Assembly: GCA_030248065.1 (NCBI GenBank)
Contig: JASAMV010006942.1
Coordinates: 1 to 64,000 of the forward strand
Reading direction: 5' to 3'
Origin: Rhynchonema sp. JSB1_4
Lineage: Eukaryota; Nematoda; Chromadorea; Monhysterida; Xyalidae
DNA: 64,000 nt
The notes beneath the pieces were generated by a model. That model had not been told where the DNA came from. It worked only from the letters and a program-made list of their open reading frames with translations, and did no database searches. Position numbers and translations under genes: made by a program. Below, piece after piece: positions 43,175 to 55,094 of the stretch (position 1 is its first letter; every line of letters starts with the position of its first letter).

Positions 43175-43248
43175 TACAAATGTTTGAAGTGCGCGATGTT
43201 CTCTCTGTGGTTGTGGTCGATTTGATACATGACCGTCGTGAGAGTTAT

Positions 43249-43537
43249 GACACGCGTTACCACATAAACAACAATTTACTTGCAACGTTTCGCCAGCTTC
43301 AAGCGGGCTTCTTCAGGCAATACAACAAAAATATTTTTGGTCATTTTTTTGTTCGCTTGCTTGCTTTGCTGTGCGTGCCTTCTTGTTTTCAGTAACTTGT
43401 GTTTGGTAATTTTCAACAATCCTTTGAACTTTCAAGTTGCGTTTCTCTTTTTCAGTGTTTGTTGTATTGCCTGAAGAAGCCCGCTTGAAGCTGGGAAACG
43501 TTGCAAATAAATTGCTGTTTATGTGGTAACGCGTGTC
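43249..43537. mobile_element. MITE with ~80 bp GACACGCGTTACCACATAAA ends
   Basis: The two ends are long inverted copies including CCTGAAGAAGCCCGCTTGAA. The unique centre is short and AT-rich. The word order CTGAAGA, stem, GGAAAC in the right arm resembles part of a hammerhead core but lacks a visible cleavage strand. Confidence 0.75.
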
Positions 43538-43769
43538 TAGCGTTGCCCACCAATTTCGTCCAGTTGTTAATTTATTTGGTGCCGGGGAATAGATTTTACG
43601 CTGGTCAAAATTTGTGCACCCCCTCTATCGCTAAATATACAGCTCATCAGCTAAAATTTATATTAGCTCTATATTAGCAATTGGTGAGCAGTTTGGTCTT
43701 AGCAAAACAAATATTTTATAAACGCCTTGGCTCTATTTTAGAATTATATTCAGTGTTTTTTGGCACGAC

Positions 43770-44231
43770 CAGGGTTGGGCAAAAAAACGACGTTTTTTAA
43801 AAAAAAACGCCTGGGTCGTCTTTAGTTTTTTTATTAGATTTTTCAGGGAAAGTACCCTGATTATCAAGTAAAAAAATTTTTGTCCCATTTTTTCAAAAAA
43901 TTTTCGACCAATTTTTACTTTGTCGAGATACGTCAGTATACGGGGTTTGACTTTCAATGATGACCCAGGCCAAAGTTGGTCCCATGATGCGGGTCTGATA
44001 TGGGATCTTAACAACTCGCTAGAAAAGGGTTGAAACCCGTTTATTTTGCCTCAGAACACATAGAATTACTTCATTTAACCACTTTTTCTTCCCGACATGA
44101 GCGTTTTCCAATTTTTTTGGGGGCATATTTTGGTCATCTGGGCGTTTTAAAAAAAAACATTTTTTTATTTTAAAAAACGTTTTAAAAAAACGATTTTTTT
44201 TGAGAAAAAAAACGTTTTTTGCCCAACCCTG
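43770..44231. mobile_element. hAT-like non-autonomous element with 8-bp duplication
   Basis: CAGGGTTGGGCAAAAAAACG to GCCCAACCCTG, flanked by GGCACGAC and GGAACGAC (7 of 8 match). Hundreds of bases of shared body with 53440-53929. Terminal CAGGGTTG and an 8-bp target are hAT features. Confidence 0.85.
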
Positions 44232-44599
44232 GGAACGACCACAGCTCGCGCTATTTTGCCAAAACCACGTGCATTTTCGAAAAAAATAATTTTCCGTTGT
44301 TTTTTTGGGCCACATAGACAACACACAGAGCTTTTATGTAAAGCAGGCATAAAAGCCCGTTTATCACGCCATTCAAGCGATCAATGGTTGGTTTCCCACC
44401 TCTGATAAGTTTCGAGGAAAGCTCGCTCAACTGTGGTGAGCAGTGTTGTTAAAAAAAACAGTGGTTAACTAAAAAAATCTAAAATTTTTTTTTGAAGAGC
44501 CAGATATTCTGTTTTTTTTAATTAAAAACACGAGTTTTTCGGAAAGATAAAATTGCCTAATTCTTCCAAAATGGCCTTTTTGAGGCATAAATTTTAGAA

Positions 44600-45870
44600 A
44601 TTTTTTTCTAAGTTGGGTCAAATTTCCCAAAATCGTGCCTGCGGCGCTTAGTTTGACCGCCAGAATGACTCATAAAGAAGTGATGGACCTCAGTTATTTT
44701 TAAATGATAAGTCAGTCCATGCTTCTTCGGCACCATAGTTTTCTATATTGTAGCTCCACCAATCTGTGAAACGGTTACGCAGAACGTATAGAAACTAATA
44801 GACACCAGTGTATAGTCTGTTGATTATATTTCGACATAGTGTATAAGCCCCATTCAGCGATGTTTGGAGCGGGTTGGGTCGACGCCATTCTAAATGAATG
44901 TTTCAAGCATTGCTAATTCAGGCAAAAGACCGATTGAACATTGCTTGCCGCGTGGCGTAAAAACACGTGCCCTGTCATCGCACAACACCAATAATGTTCA
45001 ATGGCTCTGCGAATGAGTTGGCAATGCCTGAAACATTCATTTAGAATGGCGCCGACCCAGCCCGCTCCAAACATCGCTGAATGGGGCTTATACACTATGT
45101 CGAAATATAATCAACAGACTATACATACATACATGCTTACGTACATATGCTGGCGCAGGATCATGAACGGAAATTTTTCATTTCAATCAGTCTCTTGAGA
45201 GCATCATTCACAGGCGCTCTATTTGGAGAATTCAAGTACCGCGGAACGCCAAGTACGTCCCCAGGGGAATTATCTTGGGATTCACTTCGAATATGAGGTT
45301 TCAATCAATTTCCCAAATAACCCCGCACTTTGTATAAACATGTGACACAGGAATAAAAATGTCTGCAGATGCGGCGCGCTTATTCAGAACAACAAATTTG
45401 TTTCCAATGGTGTCTTATTGGAGTAGCATATTCGGCATTCTCCGGTACATCATTCCTTTTATCAGAACTTTACCAGCTGCAATACAGAAACGGTAATCGT
45501 ATCCTATCGTCGTTGAATCATTATCATCTATGTTTGGCACATGAAATTTAGTATTCTGCGACAATCTACGCAGTTAGTCGCCACCACGCCCGCGTGATAT
45601 TTATACTTCCGACAAACTCTGATAAATAAATAGTCGTGTCTGGTGCACGTCACGTTCAGATCCTGCTAGAATAACCGAATCGCCTTCGTACATGCGTTGA
45701 AGGGGTCACGTGACGAAAAATTTTGAGTTTTCAAAAATTGTTGTGTAGCACCTCCATTTCACCTGAAACGGCGTTTGCGCTACTGTTTCTGGTTAAAAAA
45801 ATTTCACAAAATTTTTTTTGTGTTTTTTTTTTTAAACAGTGCTCCAATAAATTTTTTTTCAACCCTGGTG
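44600..45870. repeat. Left arm of inverted duplication B
   Basis: Matched in complement by 52420-53400, for example GTGATGGACCTC at 44681 and 53268, and CCTCATATTCGATG/CGAATATGAGG near 45290 and 52975. This arm carries a MITE (44811-45122) that the other arm lacks. Confidence 0.85.
44811..45122. mobile_element. MITE with TATAGTCTGTTGATTATA ends, present in one arm only
   Basis: Long perfect ends (TATAGTCTGTTGATTATATT, then CATAGTGTATAAGCCCC) and an inner TTTGGAGCGGGTTGGG stem as in family M4. Two TGAATGTTTCA-type motifs flank the centre. The right arm of duplication B (near 53145) shows the uninterrupted site. Confidence 0.85.
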
Positions 45871-46015
45871 GTGAGCCTCAACTTTCTTGCCTTTTGCTGG
45901 GGATCCCAAGCACACGCTGATATATACAGTAGGGCACGATATATAGCAGAAACATAATTGTTGTTAATTACGTGCAAATCTAGGTTGGTTCTTCTGCATC
46001 CTGGGAGGCACGTGT

Positions 46016-49000
46016 AATAAATGAATTTTACACAAAATTCATAATTTCAGCAAATATTCGTTTCCGTCATATTTATAGCCTATCTACAGTTGGGTAGGAA
46101 TCGTGGCTTTTGATGTCCGATAAAGCCCCAACGTTATTGTTGTTTATCGATCAAAATCCAAGTTTCTACAGTATTTTCTCCTTCAACGTTGTACTTTAAT
46201 ATTTTTTCAGCTGAAAAAATATTTTTGTAATCGCTGTGCTTTGCATAGGAGCATTGATTTTTTCATATTGAAAGATTAAAAAATATTACAAAATGCAGGG
46301 TGCGCGCTTGGTACTTAAGGCGGACGCGCGCGGAACGCTTTTTTTCAGCTGAAAAAAGATTAAAAAAGATTACAAAACCGAGAGCGACTTTTTCATTTTT
46401 TCGTATTTTATGCATACTTTTTGAACTTAAGAGCGTGGGGGAATAGTAACAGATAGGTGTCAATGGAATAGGGTTCACAAATCGAAAAAACTGGATTTCG
46501 CTCATATTGCACAAAAAGTTGACCACTACATTTACTAAGACACATACAAAATTTTGGTTCCAAACTCCAAAGCATTAAATAGTTATGGGCGCATTTAACG
46601 GGGCAGGTCGAAGATTTCTTGAAATTCCAAAAATGTACCACGTTTATGTTGATGAGGCTGTCATTTGTTTTAGATCGGATGCTATTTAATGAAAATAACA
46701 CATAATAGTCAATTTTTTATCTACTTTTCAACCATGTAAAAATAAAGGCAAAAATTCGTTGCATTTTCTCTTCCTTTCAGTTTTTCAAAAATCAGCTCCG
46801 AAATTTAGTGCATATCAAAAACAACCAATTTTAAAAAAGTCCTCACCGACGAATTCTTTCTATTTGGTCTCAAAATGTGCGCCATAAAATTCTGATATTG
46901 GTTTATAAATCTGGTTTGTGACAAATTTGAATATCTCCTGAAAAATTTAGATAAAGAACAATTTTTTATTTTTTTCTCACTTTTTTGTCTTTTTCTTTGC
47001 ACGGATTCACATTGGAGAAACGACCGATGTGGGTGTCACGAACGGAAACAAGATGCTTGTCAATGTAGTCTGAAAGTAAACAGCTTGTTCATGACACATG
47101 ACAAGCTATCAAAATGGATACAAGTTCAGAAATGCAAGCTATTTGGCACCGGCCGTGATTGGCAAAAATTCGCTGCAACCTGTCACTTGATGCATCACAC
47201 GAGGTGAGCAACAAGGAACAACAACACACATTATACAAGCAGTCAACACACACATTATAGCTGCAACACAACACGTTTTATGTAAATGGCAGAACACACA
47301 TGCGCACGCGCAGTTACATTTATGTAACACATTAAGGCAAGCCAGCGGCTGGATCGCATAGCGCAATCGGTTAGGCGCAGCATTGAACATGCGTGCGTGT
47401 GTCTGTCGCACAGGTTCAAACCCTGTAGCGAGTCTTTTTTGCGTCGCGTTTTTTGGGTGAACGTTTTACCATTATTCCTTTTTATTTCGTAACTTGATGC
47501 AATGCAAAAACATTTAGAAATAGGCAAGAGTTGAAACAAACGAATAGGAATTCACAGATTGCCGCATTTTCCTAACAAACGGTTGCCTTGAAAAGCACAT
47601 AAATTGAAGCTCTCTCGTGGTATTTACAGTTAAGAAACACATATGTAGGTTTCAGCAGCATACACATCAGAACTAATATTTGGCAATCACATGCATCAAT
47701 TTTTACATTTATTCCATCATTCAATTGAGCTGCGCACCACGATAAAACAAGAAAGAAAATAAAACGACGAAATTTTTTTGCTTCATACTAACATAAATTG
47801 TCGACAATATTCAAATTTGTCACAAACCAGATTTATACGCCAAGACCAGAATTTTATGGCGCAAATTTTGAGACCAAATAGAAAGAATTCGTCGGTGAGG
47901 ACTTTTTTAAAATTGGGTGTTTCTGAGAAGCACTCGTTTTTTTGACATTTTTTAAAAAAATGCAATGGAAGAGAAAACATCCAATATCGTGCAACTATTT
48001 TTGCGCAGCTGAAAAGCGGACAAAAAACTGCTATATGTGTGCAAATTTCAGCGCCGAATGTAGTTTATCGGCTGAGATCCAATTGGATTGACGTTTATTT
48101 TTTCAGCATTTTTCATTTTTAAAATTTCCCAAAAAATGCAAACCGAGCACCTTTAAATTGAAATTACTGAAAGTATACTTATATTTGGAACGCCAAACTT
48201 GGTGAGCATTCCTAAATATGTTGTGGCATTGATTTCCCATCAAAAAAACCATATCCAAAATTTCAGTTTTGTGAACCGTACTTTGCGATTCTTACCACCC
48301 CACGCTTTTAAATTGGTGTTTCAATTGCAAAGTGACTGGTATAAAGCAAGTCACGAAACAACTTTGGGTGTCCCAAAAAAACTTCGGACGAATGAATGTG
48401 CAAATTCTGGGGAATAAGACTATCTAAACTTGACCAAAAACAACGTGGTGGTCCGACGTTGTTCTAAATTCAATCTGACCGGTCAAGTTTTGCATTTTGT
48501 GAGTGATCTCAGTGGTTTAAAAACTTGATTGGCCGATTTCTTGAGTGTTATTTATGATGCTAACGTTATGCTCATTGAAATATTATGAATGTTATGATCG
48601 ACGTAATCACGGCGAATTGGATCACGATTCAGGAAAGAGTGATTTATACCCAAGATTTTTGTGCATGACATGCGACCCTTTTGTTTTGGTCAAAGTTTAG
48701 ATCATGTTATTTCCCAGAACTTGCACATTCATTCGTCCGAATTTTTTTGAGACACTCACTGTTGTTTCATCACTTACTTTACACCAGTCACTTTGCAATT
48801 GAAACATCAATTTAAGTTTAAAAAACATGCATAAAATGCAAAAAAAATGATAACGTCGCTCTCGGTTTTTTAATATTTTTTAATCTTTTTTCAGCTGAAA
48901 AAAGCGCTCCACGCGCATCCGCCTTAAGTACCAAGCGCGCACCCAGCATTTTGTAATATTTTTTAATCTTTCGAGATGAAAAAATCAATGCTCCTATGCA

Positions 49001-49340
49001 AAGCACAGCGATTACAAAAATATTTTTTCAGCTGAAAAAATATTAAAGTACAACGTTGAAGGAGAAAATACTGTAGCTGTAACGTATCTTGGGCAGAAGT
49101 CGTTCAAATGAAAGCACCGTCAACGCTGGTCCGGTTATAAGCCCGGTTGTTGACGCATGGAACTTCATTAGCACGGTTTGTCCCACGATAATTTGGAGCC
49201 AGAATTTTGGATTTTAATCGATGAACAGCAATAACGTTGGGGCTTCATCGGATAGTAAATGCCACAATTCCGTGACATCGTAGGTGTCCAAAAAGTATGA
49301 CGGAAGCGAAAGTGTGCTAAAATTATGAAATTTCTGTAAG
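46016..49340. repeat. Inverted repeat C (3.3 kb) with diverged arms
   Basis: Outer pair 46016-46400 with 48850-49340 (TTCAGCTGAAAAAATATT, GCACCCAGCATTTTGTAAT); inner pair 46830-46945 with 47790-47915 (GACGAATTCTTTCTATTTGG). The right arm has extra sequence at 47920-48850. The spacer (47000-47780) holds a tRNA-like unit. No gene is recognised. Confidence 0.75.
47351..47440 (+). tRNA. tRNA-like Pol III unit with V-arm and T6 terminator
   Basis: A box TAGCGCAATCGG, B box GGTTCAAACCC, D stem GCGC/GCGC, T stem ACAGG/CCTGT, acceptor GGATCGC/GCGAGTC (6 of 7 pairs), then TTTTTT as a Pol III stop. The anticodon hairpin GCAT-TGAAC-ATGC can present GAA (Phe) in a TTGAACA loop, but its stem is short. 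A variable arm GTGCG/CGCAC makes it class II-like, which is abnormal for Phe. Either an aberrant nematode V-arm tRNA or a tRNA-derived repeat. Confidence 0.5.
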
Positions 49341-49341
49341 A

Positions 49342-49732
49342 TCTATACTACTAAAAAAGAAGACGTATATAGTCCAGCCACTTGCTCATGAGACGACTCT
49401 TTTTAAAGCTTACTAGGCCATATTAAAAAAATGCGCCGGGTACACGGGTTTTCGCAAACAAAAGAATGAGATTGGGTCGAGAGAGATGATGACAAGTTCC
49501 AGGCTGGCTGACCTCAATTTGTTGCGTGCTTACGCGAACGGCAACGTCGTTACACACACAAATGTTTTGGGAGTCAAAAGGGAATTTACGCACCGAGGTG
49601 GAGAGCGTGTTTTTTTTAAAAAACGTGCGTTTCTCTTTCTTTCATTTCCGAAATACGTGGAACCGGAACATTATTGGATCCGTTGAAGTCAGCTTCAAAG
49701 TAAGTCGTCTCATGAGTTCGTGGTTGGACTAT
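49342..49732. mobile_element. MITE with TAGTCCAGCCAC ends beside a Helitron-like 5' end
   Basis: TCTATACTACTAAAAAAGAA at 49342 equals the start of the mini-Helitrons. From 49371, AGTCCAGCCACTTGCTCATG recurs inverted at 49698-49732 (CTCATGAGTTCGTGGTTGGA). A copy of the body is at 59313-59653. Confidence 0.55.
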
Positions 49733-50400
49733 GACAGCCCGACACCTGGTTCCTGTGCTCGAAAATAACAATTTTGAGATTTTAATGGTAAAGAGTGTAT
49801 CTTGGGCGGGTGTAATCGTGTGCAGCCCGAAATTTCAAAAAATCTAACTTTCCCTTGAAAAATCAGGGGTTAAACTTCACAAAAAATCGATTTTTAAGAC
49901 GCCCGGGGCCCGCGTAAGAAAAGTAATTGTTAATGGTTGCTTAAAAGGAGTTTGGTATGTCTGAGCTCAGTTTTGGAAAGCTGAAAAAACGCTCTTTCCG
50001 ACAGGCTATAATGGTTTCCCGATTTTCAATCGAAAAGTGGTATTATTCGTGGTTTTATATTGTTCATGCCGTATAAAAGTGCAAAAAAGTGCTAATTGTC
50101 CAACTCGCCAGACTACCAATTTTTTTTGAAACTTGTGTTTAATTCGAAATCTACAGTGTCCAAACCGCCTGGAAAAATAAACCCCAGACATGTCCACCCT
50201 CCCTATTGTGCGCTAGCCAGGCCGCGCATACAGTCGGCCGGCTGGCAGGGATGTTTCAGCTGGGCTATGTAAGCAAGCCAACTGGCTGGCTGTTTTCACG
50301 CGCGCAAGGAATTTATCGTTAACGTTAGCAACCATTTATTTGTGACGTTTCAAGGTTTTCATGCGAATAAACTTGTATAAAAGTTTTCTTGAGAATAAGC

Positions 50401-50682
50401 TTATTGTCGTTCAGATGATTTGAGACCAATGTTCATACACGCATTACAATGGCGCATGTACAGTAACCTCTTATTGAGCTGATCACATTGGTGTTGCCCT
50501 TGGGTGGCCGGCACAGGGAAATGAAAAAGCTGATATGAGAACTCAGACGGCGGTTTTGATACAAACGAATACAGCAGATCTGTCGTCATATATTGCGCTT
50601 GAACCGACTTGGTCGTGGCAATGACTCCTCGGCCTCGGTTTGCCAACTTGTTTGAAAAAATCTGCAGATTGAAACCACACAT
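50401..50682 (-). other. Open frame of 93 residues inside inverted repeat D
   Basis: The peptide has normal, non-repetitive composition (for example LANRGRGVIATTKSV and FSYQLFHFPVPATQG), unlike the repeat-derived frames around it. NRGRGVIAT recalls the start of SET domains (GRGVxAT), but no further SET motif follows. It could be an exon captured between the repeat arms. I cannot assign a function. Confidence 0.3.
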
Positions 50683-50728
50683 TCATACACACTTATGTAC
50701 GTAGCTACAGTACATGTAAAGCATATAG

Positions 50729-50922
50729 GCAAACCACGCCAACACGAGCCCGATTTCGCAGCTGGCAGAATAGTGAAACATTCATACGTGGCTGCTGATC
50801 TGGGAAATGTTACACGTTAAAGAATACAAAGTGGAGCACACATGATGATTTTCTCTTTCTATTCGTTTTGAACACACACCACCTTCGAAATCGGGCTCGT
50901 GTTGGTGTAGTTTGCTTTTACG
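50729..50922. mobile_element. MITE family M3
   Basis: AGGCAAACCACGCCAACACG start, complement at the end, and GTGAAACATTCATACGTGG inside, as in 12598-12789. Confidence 0.75.
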
Positions 50923-51148
50923 TAAGACAAGTTTATTCGCAAGAAAACCTTTATACAAGTTTATTTGCATGAAAACCTTGAAACGTCACAAATGAATGGT
51001 TGCTAACGTTAAACAGGGCAACCGGATATCGCATGCTCCCAGAATCCGGCCTTTCGCAATAAAATGTGACTATACGATGAGTGATCACAAAAACATCGTT
51101 CACACAAAATGAAACGCGTTTAAATTGTGAGAATTAATTTTTAAAAAT

Positions 51149-51384
51149 TTGCTTTCGGAACAAAAGTCGACCTTGTGCCGACTTACGCTCCCCCTTTTGA
51201 TCAGGCAACGGCAGAACATTTTGCAGGGAATCCAACCAGCTCGTCAACCAACAGCCACGTGTGAAATGTTTCACAAACGTTTCATCTGTCAGCGAGCTGG
51301 TTCTTGTCTCAGTCTCACTGCCTTTCATGATCAAAAGGGTGAGCGTAACTCGGCACAAGCTCGCGTTTGTTCCCGAAAGCAACT
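51149..51384. mobile_element. MITE with TTGCTTTCGGAACAAAAG ends
   Basis: Inverted ends of ~45 bp (GCTCCCCCTTTTGATCA and complement) around CGTGTGAAATGTTTCACA, itself a palindrome at the exact centre. Confidence 0.7.
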
Positions 51385-51916
51385 TTTCAAAGATAAATTC
51401 TGACAGTTTTAACGTGGTTCATCTTGTTTGATCGTTGTTTTTGTGACCGTTGGACATAAACAGTCTAACTGCGTAGTAAAAAAGCAAGCATGAGATACAC
51501 GGTTTCCCGCTTTAACGATAAATTGCTTGCGCGCGTGAAAACAGCCAGCCAGTTGGCTTGCTTATATAGCCCAGCTGAAACATCCCTGGGCACGGGTTCC
51601 GATGCTGGGCGTATTTCGCAAATTGGAACTGAAATTAGGATGTTGTACAAACACCGGACAAATAGTTTAATGTCATCGAATGCGCTGAAACTTTCAGTTT
51701 TTGATGAATTTGTGTCAATTTTACAAACAATTTCAAGAATAGAGTGTGACACCAACATCGGACAAAAATATAAAAAAAACAAAAAAATAAACTAACACTA
51801 AATACCACTAAATTATTTGAGAACTTTTGGACATTTGACGAATTTTGTCCGATGTTGGTACAACACCTTTTTTTGGTTTTTCAAAGAGAAACAGTTTTGA
51901 GTCAACACTGTTGACC

Positions 51917-52420
51917 AGGGTTGGATTAAAAATCTTTTTTACTATCGAACTTTTTTTTAAACAACTTTTTAAATTTTTTTTTTAAATCACTTTTTTTTAT
52001 TCCGGACCCCCAAAAAATTGGTTTCTAGAAAAATGAAATTTCTGAAATCATGTAGGAAATCTGATCTGAAATCAGATCTGAAATCATGAAACCTTAGGTA
52101 TGTTTTGAGGGACACTAGAGAGAACTTCTCCACTGACTTGCATGTTTATGTCGATCACCTGCGATCTAGCCCACTTGGTCATAACTTTGAGAACCCGCCA
52201 GAAGGCAACTCTGTGGGCACATATGACAAAGGGAAGACCAACCTTCTGTTTGTGAATTTGGGGTTAAACTTGAAGAGAGATAAAGAGTTACACCACACTC
52301 ATGCTGTGTGACAAAAGCAACAAATGACAAATCCACACAACTGCAAATAGGCGAGCAACGTGGAGTCTGTCGATAGCTTACGTCGATAGCTCAATAACTG
52401 CACAGTATACGGTATGGGGC
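51917..52420. repeat. CAGGGTTGGATTAAAAA element and conserved body, copy 1
   Basis: Starts with a variant hAT-like end, then AT-rich runs, then ~290 bp (52090-52380; TTTTGAGGGACACTA, GGGAAGACCAAC) found again at 55395-55690 and in part at 55095-55225. Frames in it are short and differ between copies. Confidence 0.6.
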
Positions 52421-53400
52421 AGGGTTGAAAAAAAATTTTTTTTATTAGAGCACTGTTTTTTTTTTTAATTTTTTTTAATTAGAAAAAGTTTCAGGTGAAA
52501 TGGAGGCGTTACACAAAAATTTTTGAAAACTCAAAATTTTTCGTCACGTGACCCCTCACGTGGGGATCATCAACGTATGTACGAAGGCGATTCGATCATT
52601 CTAGCAGGATCTGAACGTGACGTGGACTGTACACGACTATTTTATCTATCAGTGTTTGTCGGTAGTATAAATATCACGCGGACGTGGGGGCGACTAACTG
52701 CGTAGATTGTCGCAGGATACTAAATTTCACGTGCCAAACATAGATGATAATGATTCACCGACAATAAGAAGCGATTATCGTTTATGTATTGTAGCTGGTA
52801 AAGTTCTGATCAAAGGAGCGATGTGCCGGAGAATGCCAAATATGCTCCTCCAAAAAGCCGAAACTGGAAACAAATTAGTTGTTCTGAATAAGCGAGCCGC
52901 ATCTGCACACATTCTATTCATGTCTCATATGCTTATACAAAGTGCGGGCATATTTGGGAAATTGATTGAAACCTCATATTCGATGTGAATCCTAAGCTAA
53001 GCCCCCAGGTGGCGTACTTGGCGTTCTCCGGTACCGGAATTCTCCAAATAGAGCCCCTGTGAATAATGCTCTCAAGACACTCAATGAAATGAAAAGTTTC
53101 TGTTCATGATCCTGCGCCAGTATACGTACACTCGTATGTACACATGGTGCCTATTAGTTTCCACACGTTCTGCATAACCGTTTCACAGATTGGTGGGGCT
53201 ACAATATAAAAAAAACTATGGTGCGAAAGAAGCATGCACTGACTTATCATTTAAAAAAAACGGAGGTCCATCACTTCTTTACGACTCATTTTGGCGGTCA
53301 AACTAAGCGCCGCAGGCGCGATTTTGGGAAATTTAACCCGCGAAATGAATTTCAAACCCGTTTTTCTCGAAATTTTTTTTTGGCGTTTGGTCACTTTTTT
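52420..53400. repeat. Right arm of inverted duplication B
   Basis: Complement of 44600-45870 without the 312-bp MITE; starts CAGGGTTGAAAAAAAAT, the inverse of TTTTCAACCCTG at 45861-45870. Confidence 0.85.
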
Positions 53401-53439
53401 CACGATACCCTCGATATGACCGACTTGACGGGGTATGAC

Positions 53440-53929
53440 CAGGGTTGGGCAAAAAAAACGACGGCGTTTTTCTTAAAAAACGACGTTTTAAAAAAACGTC
53501 TAGGTCGTTTTTTCGTTTTTTTTAAACCTGAATTTCTTTGATTTTCCCTGATTTTTCAGGGAAAGTACCCTGATTCTCAAGGAAAATCAATTTTTTTGTC
53601 CCATTTTTTTCAAAAAAAGTTTCGACCAATTTTTACTTTGTCGAGATACGTCGATATACGCAGTTTGACTTTCAATGATGACCCCGGCCAAAGTTGGTCT
53701 CACGATGCGGGTCTGATATGGGATCTTAACAACTCGCTAGAAAAGGGTTGAAACCCGTTTATTTTGCCTCAGAACACATAGAATTACTTCATCTAACCAC
53801 GTTTTCTTCCCAACATGAGCGCTTTCCAATTTTTTGGGGCAAATTTTGGTCATCTGGGCGTTTAAAAAAACGTTTTAAAAAAAGTTTTAAAAAAACGATT
53901 TAAAAAAAAACGTTTTTTGCCCAACCCTG
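53440..53929. mobile_element. hAT-like non-autonomous element with exact 8-bp duplication
   Basis: CAGGGTTGGGCAAAAAAAAC to CCCAACCCTG, flanked by GGTATGAC on both sides (53432-53439, 53930-53937). The best-preserved copy of the family in the window; non-coding. Confidence 0.9.
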
Positions 53930-54177
53930 GGTATGACATCGAAGTACCATGTAGGTATAGTCATTCATTTTATTCTCGGTCCACACAAAGTATACAGCAA
54001 AGGTTTCATCGCAACAGCGGCCATCAAGTAACACGCATGTCTCGAGCAACGTTGTCGACCTGTTGGTTATCATCCACGACGATGACTGCTGCTTTCAAGG
54101 CGTTTAAACATTTTCTGTATACTGCCTCTGGACTGTTGTAAAACGGAAAGACTATACACGCATACTGTGTCCCATGT

Positions 54178-54437
54178 ATCACAGGCAGGTATAATAACAT
54201 CATTTGGGGTATCTTAGGTACCAAATACATGCCCCAAAGGTGATTTTGTGAAGAAAATTTTTCGACCCTTGGGAAAAAAATGACAAAAAATAACCCCCCA
54301 ATAGGCCATTTTTGGACGTTTTAGAACATTTTGTTCCCCCGAAAAATTAAAAAAAGTTTTTTTTTAAAATTTTTTTTCAGAAACTTTTTAAAAAAAATTT
54401 TTAGGAAAAAAACAATTTTTTTTGCCCAACCCTGCCC
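54178..54437 (-). mobile_element. Second hAT-like family, fragment
   Basis: CCCAACCCTG end with a body (GGCCATTTTTGGACGTTTTA, CATCATTTGGGGTATCTTAG) shared with 61205-61400 and 63563-63860 in the opposite orientation. TIR-like ends but no duplication is clear. Confidence 0.6.
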
Positions 54438-54454
54438 CACAGTTAATGTCACGT

Positions 54455-54600
54455 TCTAAAGCCGAACGCTAACCACGCGCAGTTCTAAAACATTGGGCAC
54501 AGCTGCCTGGCTGGCTGGCAAGCTGCACCTGTGTGTGTTGCCTGAATGTTTCAAAAATTGACGTTCGGGTTTAGAACCTGAAATTAACTCTATGGGGTGT
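54455..54600. mobile_element. MITE with CAGTTAATGTCACGTTCTAA ends
   Basis: Inverted ends (GTTCTAAAGCCGAACG and CGTTCGGGTTTAGAAC); interior GCTGCCTGGCTGGCTGGC and CTGAATGTTTCA. Related to the halves at 13000-13075 and 56840-57000. Confidence 0.6.
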
Positions 54601-55094
54601 ATCTTACTTTGGAATTTTACTATACTTGAGAACATAGGAACAGTTGACACCGACCAGTTGTGTTCACAAACGGGCAGTAGCGAGGTGATATTTTCTACGA
54701 TGAGCCAGATATAACGTGACAATTCGCGTTGGGGATATTCTGTCCGCCATTACGTACTTACGTGGTATCTAAAGTGAAGGCGTGTCACGAGAAAGGTAAA
54801 TGATTGGCGCTTTTTTTAGCAAAGTTACATGAAAACAGGTGCATAACCCGCGGTTTTAGAACGATAATTTTAGACTTCAAGCAGATTTGACTTGCTGGAA
54901 GAACTGAATGCGCACACAATGACGGCTGCTGAGGTAGTATAGTAGCGCCACGGACTGTCTAACGTTGCAATGACATAGTACCGATGCGAAATATATGTAA
55001 GCGCCGCAGGCAATTTTTTGAGAAAAAATATTTTTTTTTATTCGGACCCCCCAAAAAAATTTTTCTTGAAGAATGAAATTTCTGAAATCATGTT

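Larger units (their letters stand above)
50218..51595. repeat. Inverted repeat D, interrupted by MITEs
   Basis: GCCAACTGGCTGGCTGTTTT at 50277 matches in complement near 51540; GACGTTTCAAGGTTTTCATG at 50343 matches near 50965. The arms are interrupted by M3 (50729-50922) and by the element at 51149-51384. Confidence 0.75.
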
